From Clostridiaceae bacterium (GTDB lineage Bacteria; Bacillota; Clostridia; Oscillospirales; Acutalibacteraceae), in the NCBI GenBank assembly GCA_904501685.1, contig CAJGBX010000013.1:1-20671 (forward strand): a stretch of 20,671 nt of DNA, written 5' to 3'. Positions 11,722-20,292 of this stretch are shown one piece after another; position 1 is the first letter of the stretch, and each line of letters opens with the position of its first letter. The notes under the pieces were generated by a model. That model saw only the letters and a list, made by a program, of their open reading frames with translations, made no database searches and was not told the DNA's origin. The position numbers and the translations under genes were made by a program.

Positions 11722-13470
11722 TTATTTATTTTCAGAAAGGTTTGTGCGGTCGGTAAACTTACCGCCTTCCTTTTGGTAAACCCTTACCCAGTCAATCTGG
11801 CAGTCAATGGGCCACATTGCAATCTCATCATCAACTTCCTGTTCGGTCATATTTACTCCGCCCATAAAATCAAGATACATTTCGGTGTTTAAGCCCTTGT
11901 ACTTATTAGCGGTAATCTCAACTGTACCGTAGGATACGCCGTCAACAAAGAATCGGACATATTCAGGAGTCCACTCAACGCCGTAGGTGTGATAGGTATC
12001 GTCGTTTATCAAACCGCCGTTTTCAAAGCCGGTTGAACGGTAGGCCTCATACTTAGGCTCGTGCAAATCCAAATAATACGAATAATAGGTATCGGTATCC
12101 AAAATGCCGAGGCTTGCGTAAATATTGTTATTTCCGCCTAGGTTGTTGAACACGTCAATCTGTGCAGTTTCCTTATTTTTGTAGTTTTGGTTGGTCAGAA
12201 TCATTTTCATCCAGAAGCCGGGTGCTGCACGGAACTTAGCCCTTGTTTCAACATATCCGTACTGCATACTGAAGGAATTTTCAGAGGTGACATGGCCTGT
12301 GTTGTAAAAACTTTCATCCTGGCCGGTACGCAGAACCATTGCATACGAATCGGCAGTGACATTCTTCGACCTGATTTTAAGCAAGCTTGCGGCAGAACCG
12401 TAGGTTGGGATAGCACCATCCTCAAGTGTCCAACGGTTAGTATCAATTTCCTCGGTATTAAACTCATCCGAAAATACCAGCTTATAGCCGTTAAAATAAC
12501 TTCCGTCATCTGCGATTATGCTGTCGGTCATACAGTAATTAGGCTTAATATGTAACGGAGCCGCAGTAACCGAGGCTGTTTCTACCATATCGGCAAAGTC
12601 GTTAACCGCCTTAGAGGTCGCCTCGACCTGACCGCCGCGTAAAATCAGCTTGTTGCTGTACTGTGCCACCGCGTATCGTTTGGTCGCAAAGAACGAGGTC
12701 ATATAGGTTTCGCCGCGGTTAGTGTCACCAACCAAAATTTCATAGGTCGATTCCTCAGCCACATCGGTCACAAGCGGAATTTCCACACCGGTTGCATCCT
12801 TTATAACGCGAACCAAACGCTCGGCAGCGTTCCGCTCTATATACGACGGCGAGCGTGACAGTACCACTGAGTACTGAATAATATTAATATCGTTAATAGT
12901 AACGGTCGGTGTATCCGAACGGTCACTCAAATACATATAGTTATAATTCGATTTAAAGGCATTATCAAGGCCGTTATTCAAAAGATTATTGAGAATATAC
13001 TCAAAAGCGTCCTCACGACCGAACTTGGACGTCCACATAACACTCAAGGTGTTGCCGTTATAGCCGCTTAACAAATAATCATAGTAATTATTGGAGCGGA
13101 TGCCGTTCATAATCTTCTGTGTAGACTTCGACTCATTATAAGAGGTGCTGCCTAAAAGAATAATCTTCTGATTGGCGTCGGTAATATTCAGCACATCGGG
13201 ACAAATCTGAAAGCTTTTTGAGGACGAAGCGGCCAACCGTTCCATAAAGTCCACAAACGCGTCAAGCTCCTTAAAGCTTGCTCCACTGCGGTAAACCAAC
13301 AGGTAGTCACAGTTAATCTTATCAACCGAGTCAACAATCATTTGATAGTTGCCGGAAATATAGCTGATATCCGCCTTATCGTTGTTTTCTTCGCCGCAGC
13401 CTGCAAAGGACAGAACCAGCATAACCAATGTAAGTGCCAACGATATATACCTTAAGTACTTTTTTTGCAT
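11722..13470 (-). CDS. Lipoprotein with duplicated N-terminal domains and a catalytically degenerate GH16-fold domain
   Basis: This is a 582-residue exported lipoprotein: basic start, hydrophobic stretch 10-22, and lipobox FAGC with C25. Residues about 50-165 and 195-298 look like two copies of one domain (a Y-L-V/S-V-V strand, a helix, a ILLGST or ILVGDT strand, then a hydrophobic-strand/helix end). The second copy resembles the non-catalytic N-terminal domain of alpha-glucuronidases. Residues about 328-567 are a glycoside hydrolase family 16 fold: VFSDEFN-x-x-x-I-D-x-N-R-W, GYVETRAKFR, YHTYGVEWTPEYVRFFVDG and IDWVRVYQ. The GH16 catalytic motif E-x-D-x-x-E reads Q437-I-D439-V-F-N442, so the nucleophile and acid/base glutamates are both replaced. 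It is therefore probably a glycan-binding or structural protein. The ribosome site AAAGGTG lies 8 nt upstream. It stands alone, with its own promoter. Confidence 0.85.
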   Translation of the reverse strand: MQKKYLRYISLALTLVMLVLSFAGCGEENNDKADISYISGNYQMIVDSVDKINCDYLLVYRSGASFKELDAFVDFMERLAASSSKSFQICPDVLNITDANQKIILLGSTSYNESKSTQKIMNGIRSNNYYDYLLSGYNGNTLSVMWTSKFGREDAFEYILNNLLNNGLDNAFKSNYNYMYLSDRSDTPTVTINDINIIQYSVVLSRSPSYIERNAAERLVRVIKDATGVEIPLVTDVAEESTYEILVGDTNRGETYMTSFFATKRYAVAQYSNKLILRGGQVEATSKAVNDFADMVETASVTAAPLHIKPNYCMTDSIIADDGSYFNGYKLVFSDEFNTEEIDTNRWTLEDGAIPTYGSAASLLKIRSKNVTADSYAMVLRTGQDESFYNTGHVTSENSFSMQYGYVETRAKFRAAPGFWMKMILTNQNYKNKETAQIDVFNNLGGNNNIYASLGILDTDTYYSYYLDLHEPKYEAYRSTGFENGGLINDDTYHTYGVEWTPEYVRFFVDGVSYGTVEITANKYKGLNTEMYLDFMGGVNMTEQEVDDEIAMWPIDCQIDWVRVYQKEGGKFTDRTNLSENK

Positions 13471-13514
13471 TTAAATAACACCTTTCGTGAGTAGCTACTT
13501 ATCATATTTATTTA

Positions 13515-13543
13515 ATTTTACTATAATATTATAATTCCGTCAA
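13515..13543 (-). promoter_or_regulatory. Promoter of the GH16-like lipoprotein gene
   Basis: On the minus strand TTGACG (13538-13543) is followed by a 17-bp spacer and TAAAAT (13515-13520). Five of six bases match consensus in each box. The start would be near 13508, about 38 nt before the gene. Confidence 0.72.
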
Positions 13544-13593
13544 GCAGTATATTTTACTAATTTGTAAACTTATTCAGGTTAGCCTTGATAAAA

Positions 13594-13625
13594 TACGGCA
13601 GGCACATTCAAATGTGCCTGCCGTA
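13594..13625 (-). terminator. Terminator of the V-type ATPase operon
   Basis: A perfect 15-bp inverted repeat (TACGGCAGGCACATT with AATGTGCCTGCCGTA) with a 2-nt centre starts 24 nt after the atpK stop. On the minus strand it is followed by TTTTATC, a short T-rich run. The next gene on the same strand has its own promoter downstream. Confidence 0.85.
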
Positions 13626-13649
13626 ATGAAATATTCAATAATCCTGATA

Positions 13650-14075
13650 TCAGCCCAGGGCAACCATACTGAAAACAAGGGCGAAAAGTGCAACCGTTTC
13701 GCAAAGACCGACAACGGTGATGTACTGTGAGAAGCCCTTGCCGGTTTCAGCCAAGGCGTCAGCGCCTGCGGCACCTGCCTTACCCTGAACATAGGCTGAA
13801 AGTGCCATCGCAAGACCCGAGGCAATACCTAAGCCGAACAAAAATGACGGGTCAGCCGAAGAGCCCTTCATCTGCTGCATCAGCAAAAAGCCGTAAATAG
13901 TCTGAGTAAGCGGAGCACCTGCAAAAACGGTCAGAATAAACGGCGCTGCCTTAGAAGCCATATAACACTTCTTCCAGGCGCCGATTGCGGCTTGACCTGC
14001 AATGCCGATACCAATTGCCGAACCGATTGCGGCAATACCCATAGCTAATGCTATACCTAACTGTCCTAAATTCAT
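13650..14075 (-). CDS. atpK: V-type ATP synthase subunit K (rotor ring proteolipid)
   Basis: This is the membrane rotor subunit, 141 residues with four hydrophobic helices in two hairpins (about 5-27, 43-66, 77-97 and 116-140). The ion-binding carboxylate E126 is in helix 4 (GLCETVALFALVFS). Helix 2 of the first hairpin has no carboxylate, as in other duplicated K subunits. T57-Q58 (APLTQTIYGF) and Q97 (YVQGKAGAAG), together with E126, match the polar Na+ ligands of Enterococcus hirae NtpK (T64, Q65, Q110, E139), suggesting Na+ rather than H+ coupling. That is inference. It is the last gene of the operon, 36 nt after subunit I, with AAAAGGAG before its ATG. Confidence 0.95.
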   Translation of the reverse strand: MNLGQLGIALAMGIAAIGSAIGIGIAGQAAIGAWKKCYMASKAAPFILTVFAGAPLTQTIYGFLLMQQMKGSSADPSFLFGLGIASGLAMALSAYVQGKAGAAGADALAETGKGFSQYITVVGLCETVALFALVFSMVALG

Positions 14076-14111
14076 AACAATTCTCCTTTTTATACTATGA
14101 TATATATAATT

Positions 14112-16016
14112 TTATTCCTCAAAGGGTTTAAACTTGTGTCCACTCCACGACATATCCAAATGCGAGGAAAATTCCAAGGTGTTAAGACGTATTCCGTGGA
14201 CGATAACCGAAAGTACATTCAGTATCATATTAAGTCCGTGACCGAACACCAAGAGAACAACCGCAAGCACCATAAACATAAAGTTGCCGAGCAGAGGGCC
14301 TGCCAGCTCGTTTACGGTAGCCGAAATAGCAGCACCTGCCAAGCCGACTGCCCAAAGGCGAATGTACGACACAATGTCGGAAAATACGTTGACTACACCC
14401 AACAGCACCGAAACGATATTGGTAAGGCTTGAAAGTATTGCCTTTATGACGCTTCCCTCATAATTGGAAAACACAAAACTCAGCACAAATCCGACACCGA
14501 TAAGTGCTATTGAAACAATACCTACCGGAATGGCCCCCAGCACCAGACCGAGACTGAAAACCTCGGCATTGACAACCAAGCTTAAGACAATATAATAAAT
14601 GCCTATAAGCTGAAGTGCCGAGCCTATATCACCAAGCATTTTCAGTGATTTACGGTTCCTTACCGCACCTTTTATGTGTGCCGCCGTCAGCTGAATAAGT
14701 GCCAGTGTAAAGCAGAAAATCTGCAAATTCTGTGAGGTGGTCAGTCCAACCTCCCCGCTTACCCAAAACGGCTGCCATATCTTGTCAGCGTAAACATTGG
14801 AAATCACAGGAACCGAAAGCTTTTGCAGCCACATCGGCAGCTTTTCGGCAGGAAGCCCGAACCACGTACAGGTCAGGGTACCCCAAATGACGGTCGAAAG
14901 TCCGAAAAGACCCGCCAATAAAAACGCAGGTGAAATCTTTTCTTTCTTGAAAAAAGCCATTAAAATCGGGATTGCGGCAGCCGCCGTAATAAGCAAACCG
15001 TAGCCGCCGTCACCGAAAATTATGCCGAAGAAAATCAGGATAAACCCTAAAAACCAACCCGAAATATCATACTCAAAGTACCCGGGAACAGTGCCTAAAA
15101 AGTCGGTTAACGGATAAATAAGGCTTACGAATTTATTGTTTTTCAGCTTGGTCGGAACATTATCCTCAACCGTTGGCTCCTCAATCAAAATACCCCAGCC
15201 GTTTTGCTTGGCCGCCGTTCTCATTTTATCGAGGCTTTCCTCCTCAATATAGCCCTTGAAGTAGGACACTTTAACGGCATTCTGAGGATTCTCGGAAAGA
15301 CATTCCTCAGCCATACCAGAAGAATGCGCTTCAAACTCAATCTGCTTTTGAAGCTCTAATACCGCCGATTTCATACTGTTTAAATACTCGGTATATTCCG
15401 TAATTTCACGCTCGAGGTTTGAAATCTTATTCTGGCAGTCTTGAATGTTCTGCTTTATTTGGGAGGTAGACTCCCTCGGAAGCTCAACACGGTAAATCGC
15501 AAGCGACTCCGACTGCTCAACGTCACCTATAACCGCGCAGCTTACAGTATGCTTGGTTTTACTCAGCACGATTGTCTTGACATTGTTATCCAACGCCTTG
15601 AATTCCGCCGTCGGTATTTCATAAAGTGAAATTTTAATTCCTTTTTCAGCCAGATATTTAAGCTCACAAGGGTCAATTTCGCCCCAACCTTCAAGTCTTT
15701 GAAGCTCATTTTCCAAAGCTGAAATTTTTACCTTTATGGACTTTTTCTCCTCAACACTCGCCGAAATATTTTCGGCAACAACCAGAGCCTGCTCGGTTGT
15801 AGCCTCTACCTGAACGGTATCCTTTTTCACTCTTTCGGTCAGGGTATAAATACCGCTTTCAAGCAACGAAAGTCTCTGTTTTAATTTTAAAAGCCTTTCG
15901 CCGTTACCCTCAGTCTCCTCAATATGCATAAGACCGAGCCTTCGAAGCGACCTCAAGGTTTCAACCTTTTTATCGCTTAAGGTAACCACCGATAGCTTTT
16001 TCATCGGTACTATCAT
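14112..16016 (-). CDS. atpI: V-type ATP synthase subunit I (stator/ion channel)
   Basis: This is the a-type stator subunit, 634 residues. The N-terminal half (about 1-310) is cytoplasmic, with coiled-coil stretches near 40-110 and 180-228. The C-terminal half has about seven or eight membrane helices (about 320-605). R553 in the motif SYIRLWAVGLAG is the expected essential arginine facing the rotor carboxylate. The family motif FGHGLNMILNVLSVIVHGIRLNTLEF is at 591-616. The ATG at 16016 overlaps the stop of subunit D by 4 bp. Length and domain order are ordinary for bacterial V-type subunit I. Confidence 0.96.
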   Translation of the reverse strand: MIVPMKKLSVVTLSDKKVETLRSLRRLGLMHIEETEGNGERLLKLKQRLSLLESGIYTLTERVKKDTVQVEATTEQALVVAENISASVEEKKSIKVKISALENELQRLEGWGEIDPCELKYLAEKGIKISLYEIPTAEFKALDNNVKTIVLSKTKHTVSCAVIGDVEQSESLAIYRVELPRESTSQIKQNIQDCQNKISNLEREITEYTEYLNSMKSAVLELQKQIEFEAHSSGMAEECLSENPQNAVKVSYFKGYIEEESLDKMRTAAKQNGWGILIEEPTVEDNVPTKLKNNKFVSLIYPLTDFLGTVPGYFEYDISGWFLGFILIFFGIIFGDGGYGLLITAAAAIPILMAFFKKEKISPAFLLAGLFGLSTVIWGTLTCTWFGLPAEKLPMWLQKLSVPVISNVYADKIWQPFWVSGEVGLTTSQNLQIFCFTLALIQLTAAHIKGAVRNRKSLKMLGDIGSALQLIGIYYIVLSLVVNAEVFSLGLVLGAIPVGIVSIALIGVGFVLSFVFSNYEGSVIKAILSSLTNIVSVLLGVVNVFSDIVSYIRLWAVGLAGAAISATVNELAGPLLGNFMFMVLAVVLLVFGHGLNMILNVLSVIVHGIRLNTLEFSSHLDMSWSGHKFKPFEE

Positions 16017-16642
16017 TCTGCCGCCTCCCTTTTGGAAGCCGCCGCGTTTTGCTCTGCGATTTTACGCTTGGAAATCTTTGAGCGCACAACGGCATTGACC
16101 TGCTGGTCAGCCATATAAATTGATATTTTTTTGATATTTGCCACAGTTTCGGGAATCTTAACCTGTTGAAAGAGGTTGACCCTTTGCGAGGTAGCCCTTA
16201 ATTCCTTTTGCAGAAGACGCACCTGCTCATCCAACACCTCAGCCTCAAGGTCAAGCGATATTGCCTTTTCCATAAAATCGGCCGCAATATCGACCCACAA
16301 CGGAGTTTCATAAAGGTCGTAATCTCCGCGTGAAAACACTGCACCCTCATAGGTCGGTATTTTCACGCCTGCAATATTACCAAAGCCTTTTTTGATATCG
16401 CTTACAGTAACGGCGTTTTCGGGAAATGCGCCCTCGTCACTGAAAACGGCTATCCAATCGAAAAATCCCTTTTCTAAGGCTTCCCTTTGCTGACGTACCG
16501 ATTTGGCACTTGCCTCAACAGTACGGATTTCAGCCTGAAGCTGCTGCTTTTTAAGTGTCAGAGTCGGCAAATATCGGCGGTACATTTTTAAAGCGTCCTT
16601 TTGTACCCTTAACTCATTTTTAGTCAGTTTGATTTTTGCCAC
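16013..16642 (-). CDS. atpD: V-type ATP synthase subunit D (central shaft)
   Basis: This is a 209-residue central stalk subunit that forms an antiparallel coiled coil inside the A3B3 head. N-terminal (about 5-65) and C-terminal (about 120-200) helices are long and heptad-like, beginning with the family start IKLTKNELRVQKDALKMYRRYLPTLTLKKQ. The start codon is GTG at 16642, preceded by AAGGAGG 11 nt upstream; that ribosome site overlaps the stop codon of subunit B. The 3' end overlaps subunit I by 4 bp. No separate F subunit gene is adjacent to complete the shaft. Confidence 0.95.
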   Translation of the reverse strand: MAKIKLTKNELRVQKDALKMYRRYLPTLTLKKQQLQAEIRTVEASAKSVRQQREALEKGFFDWIAVFSDEGAFPENAVTVSDIKKGFGNIAGVKIPTYEGAVFSRGDYDLYETPLWVDIAADFMEKAISLDLEAEVLDEQVRLLQKELRATSQRVNLFQQVKIPETVANIKKISIYMADQQVNAVVRSKISKRKIAEQNAAASKREAAE

Positions 16643-16658
16643 TTATATTCGTTCCTCC

Positions 16659-17972
16659 TTAATCTTTGTCGGAGGTTTTAGGCCAAAACTCAGAAATAAG
16701 CTCGGTCTTAATACCGGTTTCGTCCTTTTCAAAGCACTCGGAAAGTATTTCCCAGCCGGTATCAAGTGCCTTTTCCAACGGCATATTGACCGAAAGGTCC
16801 ATCAGCCGTTCCTCAAATAACTCACCGTATTTCAAAAGCTTTTCGTCCCAACGGCTCATCGCAAAGCCCATATTCTTCTTCTCCACGGTATCGCGGTATG
16901 AGGAATACATACGAATCATTGCGTCCATTAAAGCACGGTGGTCAGCTCTTGTTTTGCCGTTGACATTCTGCTTTAAGCGTGAAAGTGAGCCAAACGGCTC
17001 AATTCTGCCGCCCTTTAAATAATACTGACCCTCGGTAATGTAACCGGTGTTATCGGGAACGGGGTGAGTAACGTCATCACCCGGCATTGTGGTAACACCC
17101 AAAACGGTGACCGAGCCGCTGTTTGCAAAGTCAACCGCCTTTTCATAACGGGATGCAAGCTGAGAATAAAGGTCGCCCGGATATCCTCGGTTAGAAGGCA
17201 CCTGCTCCTGAGTAATGGCAATTTCCTTCATAGCGTCGGCAAAGTTGGTCATATCGGTAAGCAGCACGAGAACGTCCTTATCCTGCAAAGCAAACTGCTC
17301 TGCAACTGCCAGTGCCATATCAGGAATCATCATACATTCAACCGTCGGGTCGGAGGCAGTATGGATAAACATAACCGTTTTACTTAAGGCGCCGCCCTCT
17401 AAAAGGGTTTCCTTAAAATAAAGGAAGTCATCATATTTTAAACCCATTCCGCCTAAAACAATAACGTCAGCCTCGGCCTGCATGGCAATTCTTGCAAGCA
17501 GTTGGTTATAAGGCTCACCCGAAATTGAGAAAATCGGAAGCTTTTGCGAAACAACCAGCGTATTGAACATATCAATCATCGGAATATTGGTTCTTAACAT
17601 TCGGTTAGCAAGAATACGCTTGGTAGGATTGACCGAAGGACCGCCGATTGCGGTCAGATTTTCCGTCAGGGCAGGACCCTTATCCCTTGGCTCGCCCGAG
17701 CCGTCGAAAATACGTCCCAATAAATCCTCACTGAACGAAACCCGCATTTCGTGACCTAAAAAGCGAACCTCATCACCGGTCGAAACACCCTGACCGCCTG
17801 CAAAAACCTGCAGGGATACAGTTTCACCCTCTATCTTAATGACCTCGGCAAGCGACTTGCCGAAGCGAGTGGTAATCTCAGCCAATTCGTTATACCTAAC
17901 ATCAGTAGCACGTAAGGTTATAACGTTACCGGTTATTGATTGGATTCGGTTATATACCTTATTCATTATCAC
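16659..17972 (-). CDS. atpB: V-type ATP synthase subunit B (regulatory head subunit)
   Basis: This is the non-catalytic B subunit of the A3B3 head, about 437 residues. In place of a Walker A loop it has SISGEPYNQLLARI, and the family motifs DMTNFADAMKEIA, PSNRGYPGDLYSQLASRYEKA and TMPGDDVTHPVPDNTGYITEGQ are all present. The longest start is GTG at 17972, overlapping the stop of subunit A (GTGA) and 7 nt from an AGG-type ribosome site. An ATG two codons further on (17966) is nearly as good. The tail ends in a charged stretch. Confidence 0.95.
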   Translation of the reverse strand: MIMNKVYNRIQSITGNVITLRATDVRYNELAEITTRFGKSLAEVIKIEGETVSLQVFAGGQGVSTGDEVRFLGHEMRVSFSEDLLGRIFDGSGEPRDKGPALTENLTAIGGPSVNPTKRILANRMLRTNIPMIDMFNTLVVSQKLPIFSISGEPYNQLLARIAMQAEADVIVLGGMGLKYDDFLYFKETLLEGGALSKTVMFIHTASDPTVECMMIPDMALAVAEQFALQDKDVLVLLTDMTNFADAMKEIAITQEQVPSNRGYPGDLYSQLASRYEKAVDFANSGSVTVLGVTTMPGDDVTHPVPDNTGYITEGQYYLKGGRIEPFGSLSRLKQNVNGKTRADHRALMDAMIRMYSSYRDTVEKKNMGFAMSRWDEKLLKYGELFEERLMDLSVNMPLEKALDTGWEILSECFEKDETGIKTELISEFWPKTSDKD

Positions 17973-19738
17973 TCACCACCCTTTAAAAGCAATTCGGTTG
18001 CAGTGTTAATCCTGCCGTTGCCTTCAAAATAAAGTGCATCAATATCGGCCTCAGCCCACTTGAAGTCACTGCTTAAAAATTCTTTATAATTCCAGTCAAT
18101 AAATCTTTGACGCATACGGTTAAAGAAAGCTCTTGCCTCGTCCTTATCGCCCAGATTGTAATCACTGCCCAAAATACCAATCAGTTTATCGGTCACATAA
18201 CGCTGACGCTCGATTCCGCAGTTAGCCTCGATTAAATCAAAGGAGTTCTGCTGAAGATAAACCGCATCCAGCATTTCGGCCTTTAAATAGGTAATATAAT
18301 CCTCTAAGGTAGTACCCTCTTCGCCGATAACCTTCATCATTGAGCCTATTTCATCACCCTCGATTAAAAGGCTTCTACAGTATTCGGATTTATCACGGTC
18401 TATAACGCTTTTATACTTGGACCAGGAAATCAAAGGGTCGATAGCCGGATACTTTCTCGCATCAGAACGCTCACGCGAAAGACCGTGGAAAGCGCCGACA
18501 ACCTTTAGGGTTGCCTGAGTTACCGGTTCCTCAAAGTTACCGCCGGCAGGAGAAACCGTACCGCCTATGGTAACCGAACCCACACTGCCATCAGCCAGAC
18601 GGACAATACCTGCCCGCTCGTAAAACGCCGCAATATAGGATTCGAGATAAGCCGGAAATGCCTCTTCACCGGGGATTTCCTCAAGTCGGCCGGACATTTC
18701 ACGAAGAGCCTGTGCCCAACGTGAAGTCGAGTCAGCAAGCAATAAAACGTGAAGTCCCATTTGGCGGTAATATTCTGCCAAGGTAACCGAGGTGTAAACC
18801 GAAGCCTCTCTCGAGGCAACCGGCATTGAAGATGTGTTACATATAATTATGGTACGCTCCATAAGCGAACGTCCGGTTTTAGGGTCAGTAAGCTCAGGAA
18901 ATTCGGTAATGGTTTCAACAACCTCACCTGCACGCTCACCGCAGGCGGCTATTATTACAATATCAACATCGGCATACTTTGAGGTGGTATGCTGCAAAAC
19001 GGTTTTGCCTGCACCGAACGGACCCGGAATACAGTAGGTGCCGCCCTTAGCTACCGGGAAAAACGAGTCAATAAGTCTTACCTTGGTTTCCATTGTCTCG
19101 GTCGGAGCCAAACGCTCGCTATAGCACCTGACTGCTCTTTTTACCGGCCATTTAAAGGACATTGAAAGCTCTATTTCATTGCCCTTTTCATCGGCAATGA
19201 CGGCAATTGTTTCCTTTACGGTATATTCACCCTTTTCGGCAACCGATTTCACCTTATAATTGCCCAACAAATAAAACGGCACTAATATTTTATGGGTAAA
19301 AAAGCCCTCGGGTACGGTACCGACATAGCTTCCTGCCTTGACGGTATCACCAACCGAAGCAGTCGGAGTAAACTCCCACTTTTTCTCGTGGTCCAAACCA
19401 TTGGCATAGTTGCCTCTTTCCAAAAACCAGCCTGCCTTTTCGGCCAAAATCGGCAACGGATTTTGCAGTCCGTCGTAAACCTGACCCAAAATACCGGGGC
19501 CAAGCTCTGCCGACAGCATATCACCGGTAAACTCAACCTCGTCACCGCACTTGATACCGCCGGTCATTTCATAAACCTGAACCTGTGCAACATTGCCCCT
19601 GATTCGGATAACCTCGCTTTTTAACTGAGTATTGTCAACCTTAACATAGCAAATTTCGTTCATCGAAACGTTGCCGGTAAATTCAACCGACACTAAGTTG
19701 CCGTTGACACTCACTACCTTGCCTTTATTTTCGGTCAT
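17969..19738 (-). CDS. atpA: V-type ATP synthase subunit A (catalytic)
   Basis: This is the catalytic nucleotide-binding subunit, 589 residues. Walker A is GPFGAGKT at 239-246, the catalytic glutamate is E268 in GERAGE, and the Walker B region is LLLADSTSRWAQALRE at 332-347, followed by EIPGEEAFPAYL. The non-homologous insertion typical of A subunits is at about 110-200. The ATG at 19738 overlaps the stop of the DUF2764 gene by 4 bp. It drives ATP hydrolysis or synthesis coupled to ion flow through K and I. Confidence 0.97.
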   Translation of the reverse strand: MTENKGKVVSVNGNLVSVEFTGNVSMNEICYVKVDNTQLKSEVIRIRGNVAQVQVYEMTGGIKCGDEVEFTGDMLSAELGPGILGQVYDGLQNPLPILAEKAGWFLERGNYANGLDHEKKWEFTPTASVGDTVKAGSYVGTVPEGFFTHKILVPFYLLGNYKVKSVAEKGEYTVKETIAVIADEKGNEIELSMSFKWPVKRAVRCYSERLAPTETMETKVRLIDSFFPVAKGGTYCIPGPFGAGKTVLQHTTSKYADVDIVIIAACGERAGEVVETITEFPELTDPKTGRSLMERTIIICNTSSMPVASREASVYTSVTLAEYYRQMGLHVLLLADSTSRWAQALREMSGRLEEIPGEEAFPAYLESYIAAFYERAGIVRLADGSVGSVTIGGTVSPAGGNFEEPVTQATLKVVGAFHGLSRERSDARKYPAIDPLISWSKYKSVIDRDKSEYCRSLLIEGDEIGSMMKVIGEEGTTLEDYITYLKAEMLDAVYLQQNSFDLIEANCGIERQRYVTDKLIGILGSDYNLGDKDEARAFFNRMRQRFIDWNYKEFLSSDFKWAEADIDALYFEGNGRINTATELLLKGGE

Positions 19739-20292
19739 ATTGCGACCTCCTTTAATCCGTTAGCTAAAATGGTATTATAAATTGTTCTATAAGACTCCTC
19801 GCCCTTTACACGGTCAAACTGCCTGACATAGTTTAACAGCTTAAGCTTTAAGCCGTAGTAAAGAACCGCATCATCCGAAAAGGCGTCCATAGGACGAAGG
19901 CTTTCTAATAATTCGAGCCTCGATTTATTAATCTGCTTTTCAGCCTGAAATGGGTCACTCGCCTCTACCGCCGCCTTTGCCGCCTGAAAAAAGCTCGGAG
20001 GAATGCTTTCATTCCCTAAATCAAAGCTTTTCTTAAGCCTTGCGGCACGCACGCTGCCTAACGCCAGCCTGAGCGCCCGCTCGCCCTCATACCAGGCATC
20101 AACCAGTCCGGAGCCGGTCGGCGACTGTTCACGCTTAGAGGACAGTGTTAAGCCTTTTAAAATGCCGAGTGTTTTGCCGTCTAAAAATCTTTCGCAAAGC
20201 TCCAAAAAACGCTCCTCGGTTATAGGTAACGGGGCATTGTCACTCACCGCATCCAAGGACGGAAGCTGTGCTACAAGATAATACTGACTCAT
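19735..20292 (-). CDS. DUF2764 family protein of the V-type ATPase operon
   Basis: This 185-residue protein begins MSQYYLVAQLPSLDAV, the typical start of DUF2764 proteins, which are encoded between subunits E and A in reduced V-type ATPase operons. The rest is predicted to be helical, with RLALGSVRAARLKKSF and a C-terminal KLKLLNYVRQFDRVKGEESYRTIYNTIL. The latter is reminiscent of subunit C (d-type) segments, so it probably takes the place of subunit C as the link between rotor and shaft. That role is inference from position and helical content. It overlaps both neighbours by 4 bp (ATGA), so it is translated with E and A. Confidence 0.8.
   Translation of the reverse strand: MSQYYLVAQLPSLDAVSDNAPLPITEERFLELCERFLDGKTLGILKGLTLSSKREQSPTGSGLVDAWYEGERALRLALGSVRAARLKKSFDLGNESIPPSFFQAAKAAVEASDPFQAEKQINKSRLELLESLRPMDAFSDDAVLYYGLKLKLLNYVRQFDRVKGEESYRTIYNTILANGLKEVAI

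Noticed and set aside
12187..12555. 122-codon plus-strand reading frame inside the lipoprotein gene
   Set aside because: It is antisense to the GH16-fold region, starts without a ribosome site and shows no domain.
13594..13625. Perfect inverted repeat as insertion-element end
   Set aside because: It is a single compact hairpin just behind atpK with T-rich minus-strand sequence after it, which fits a terminator. There is no transposase or second copy.
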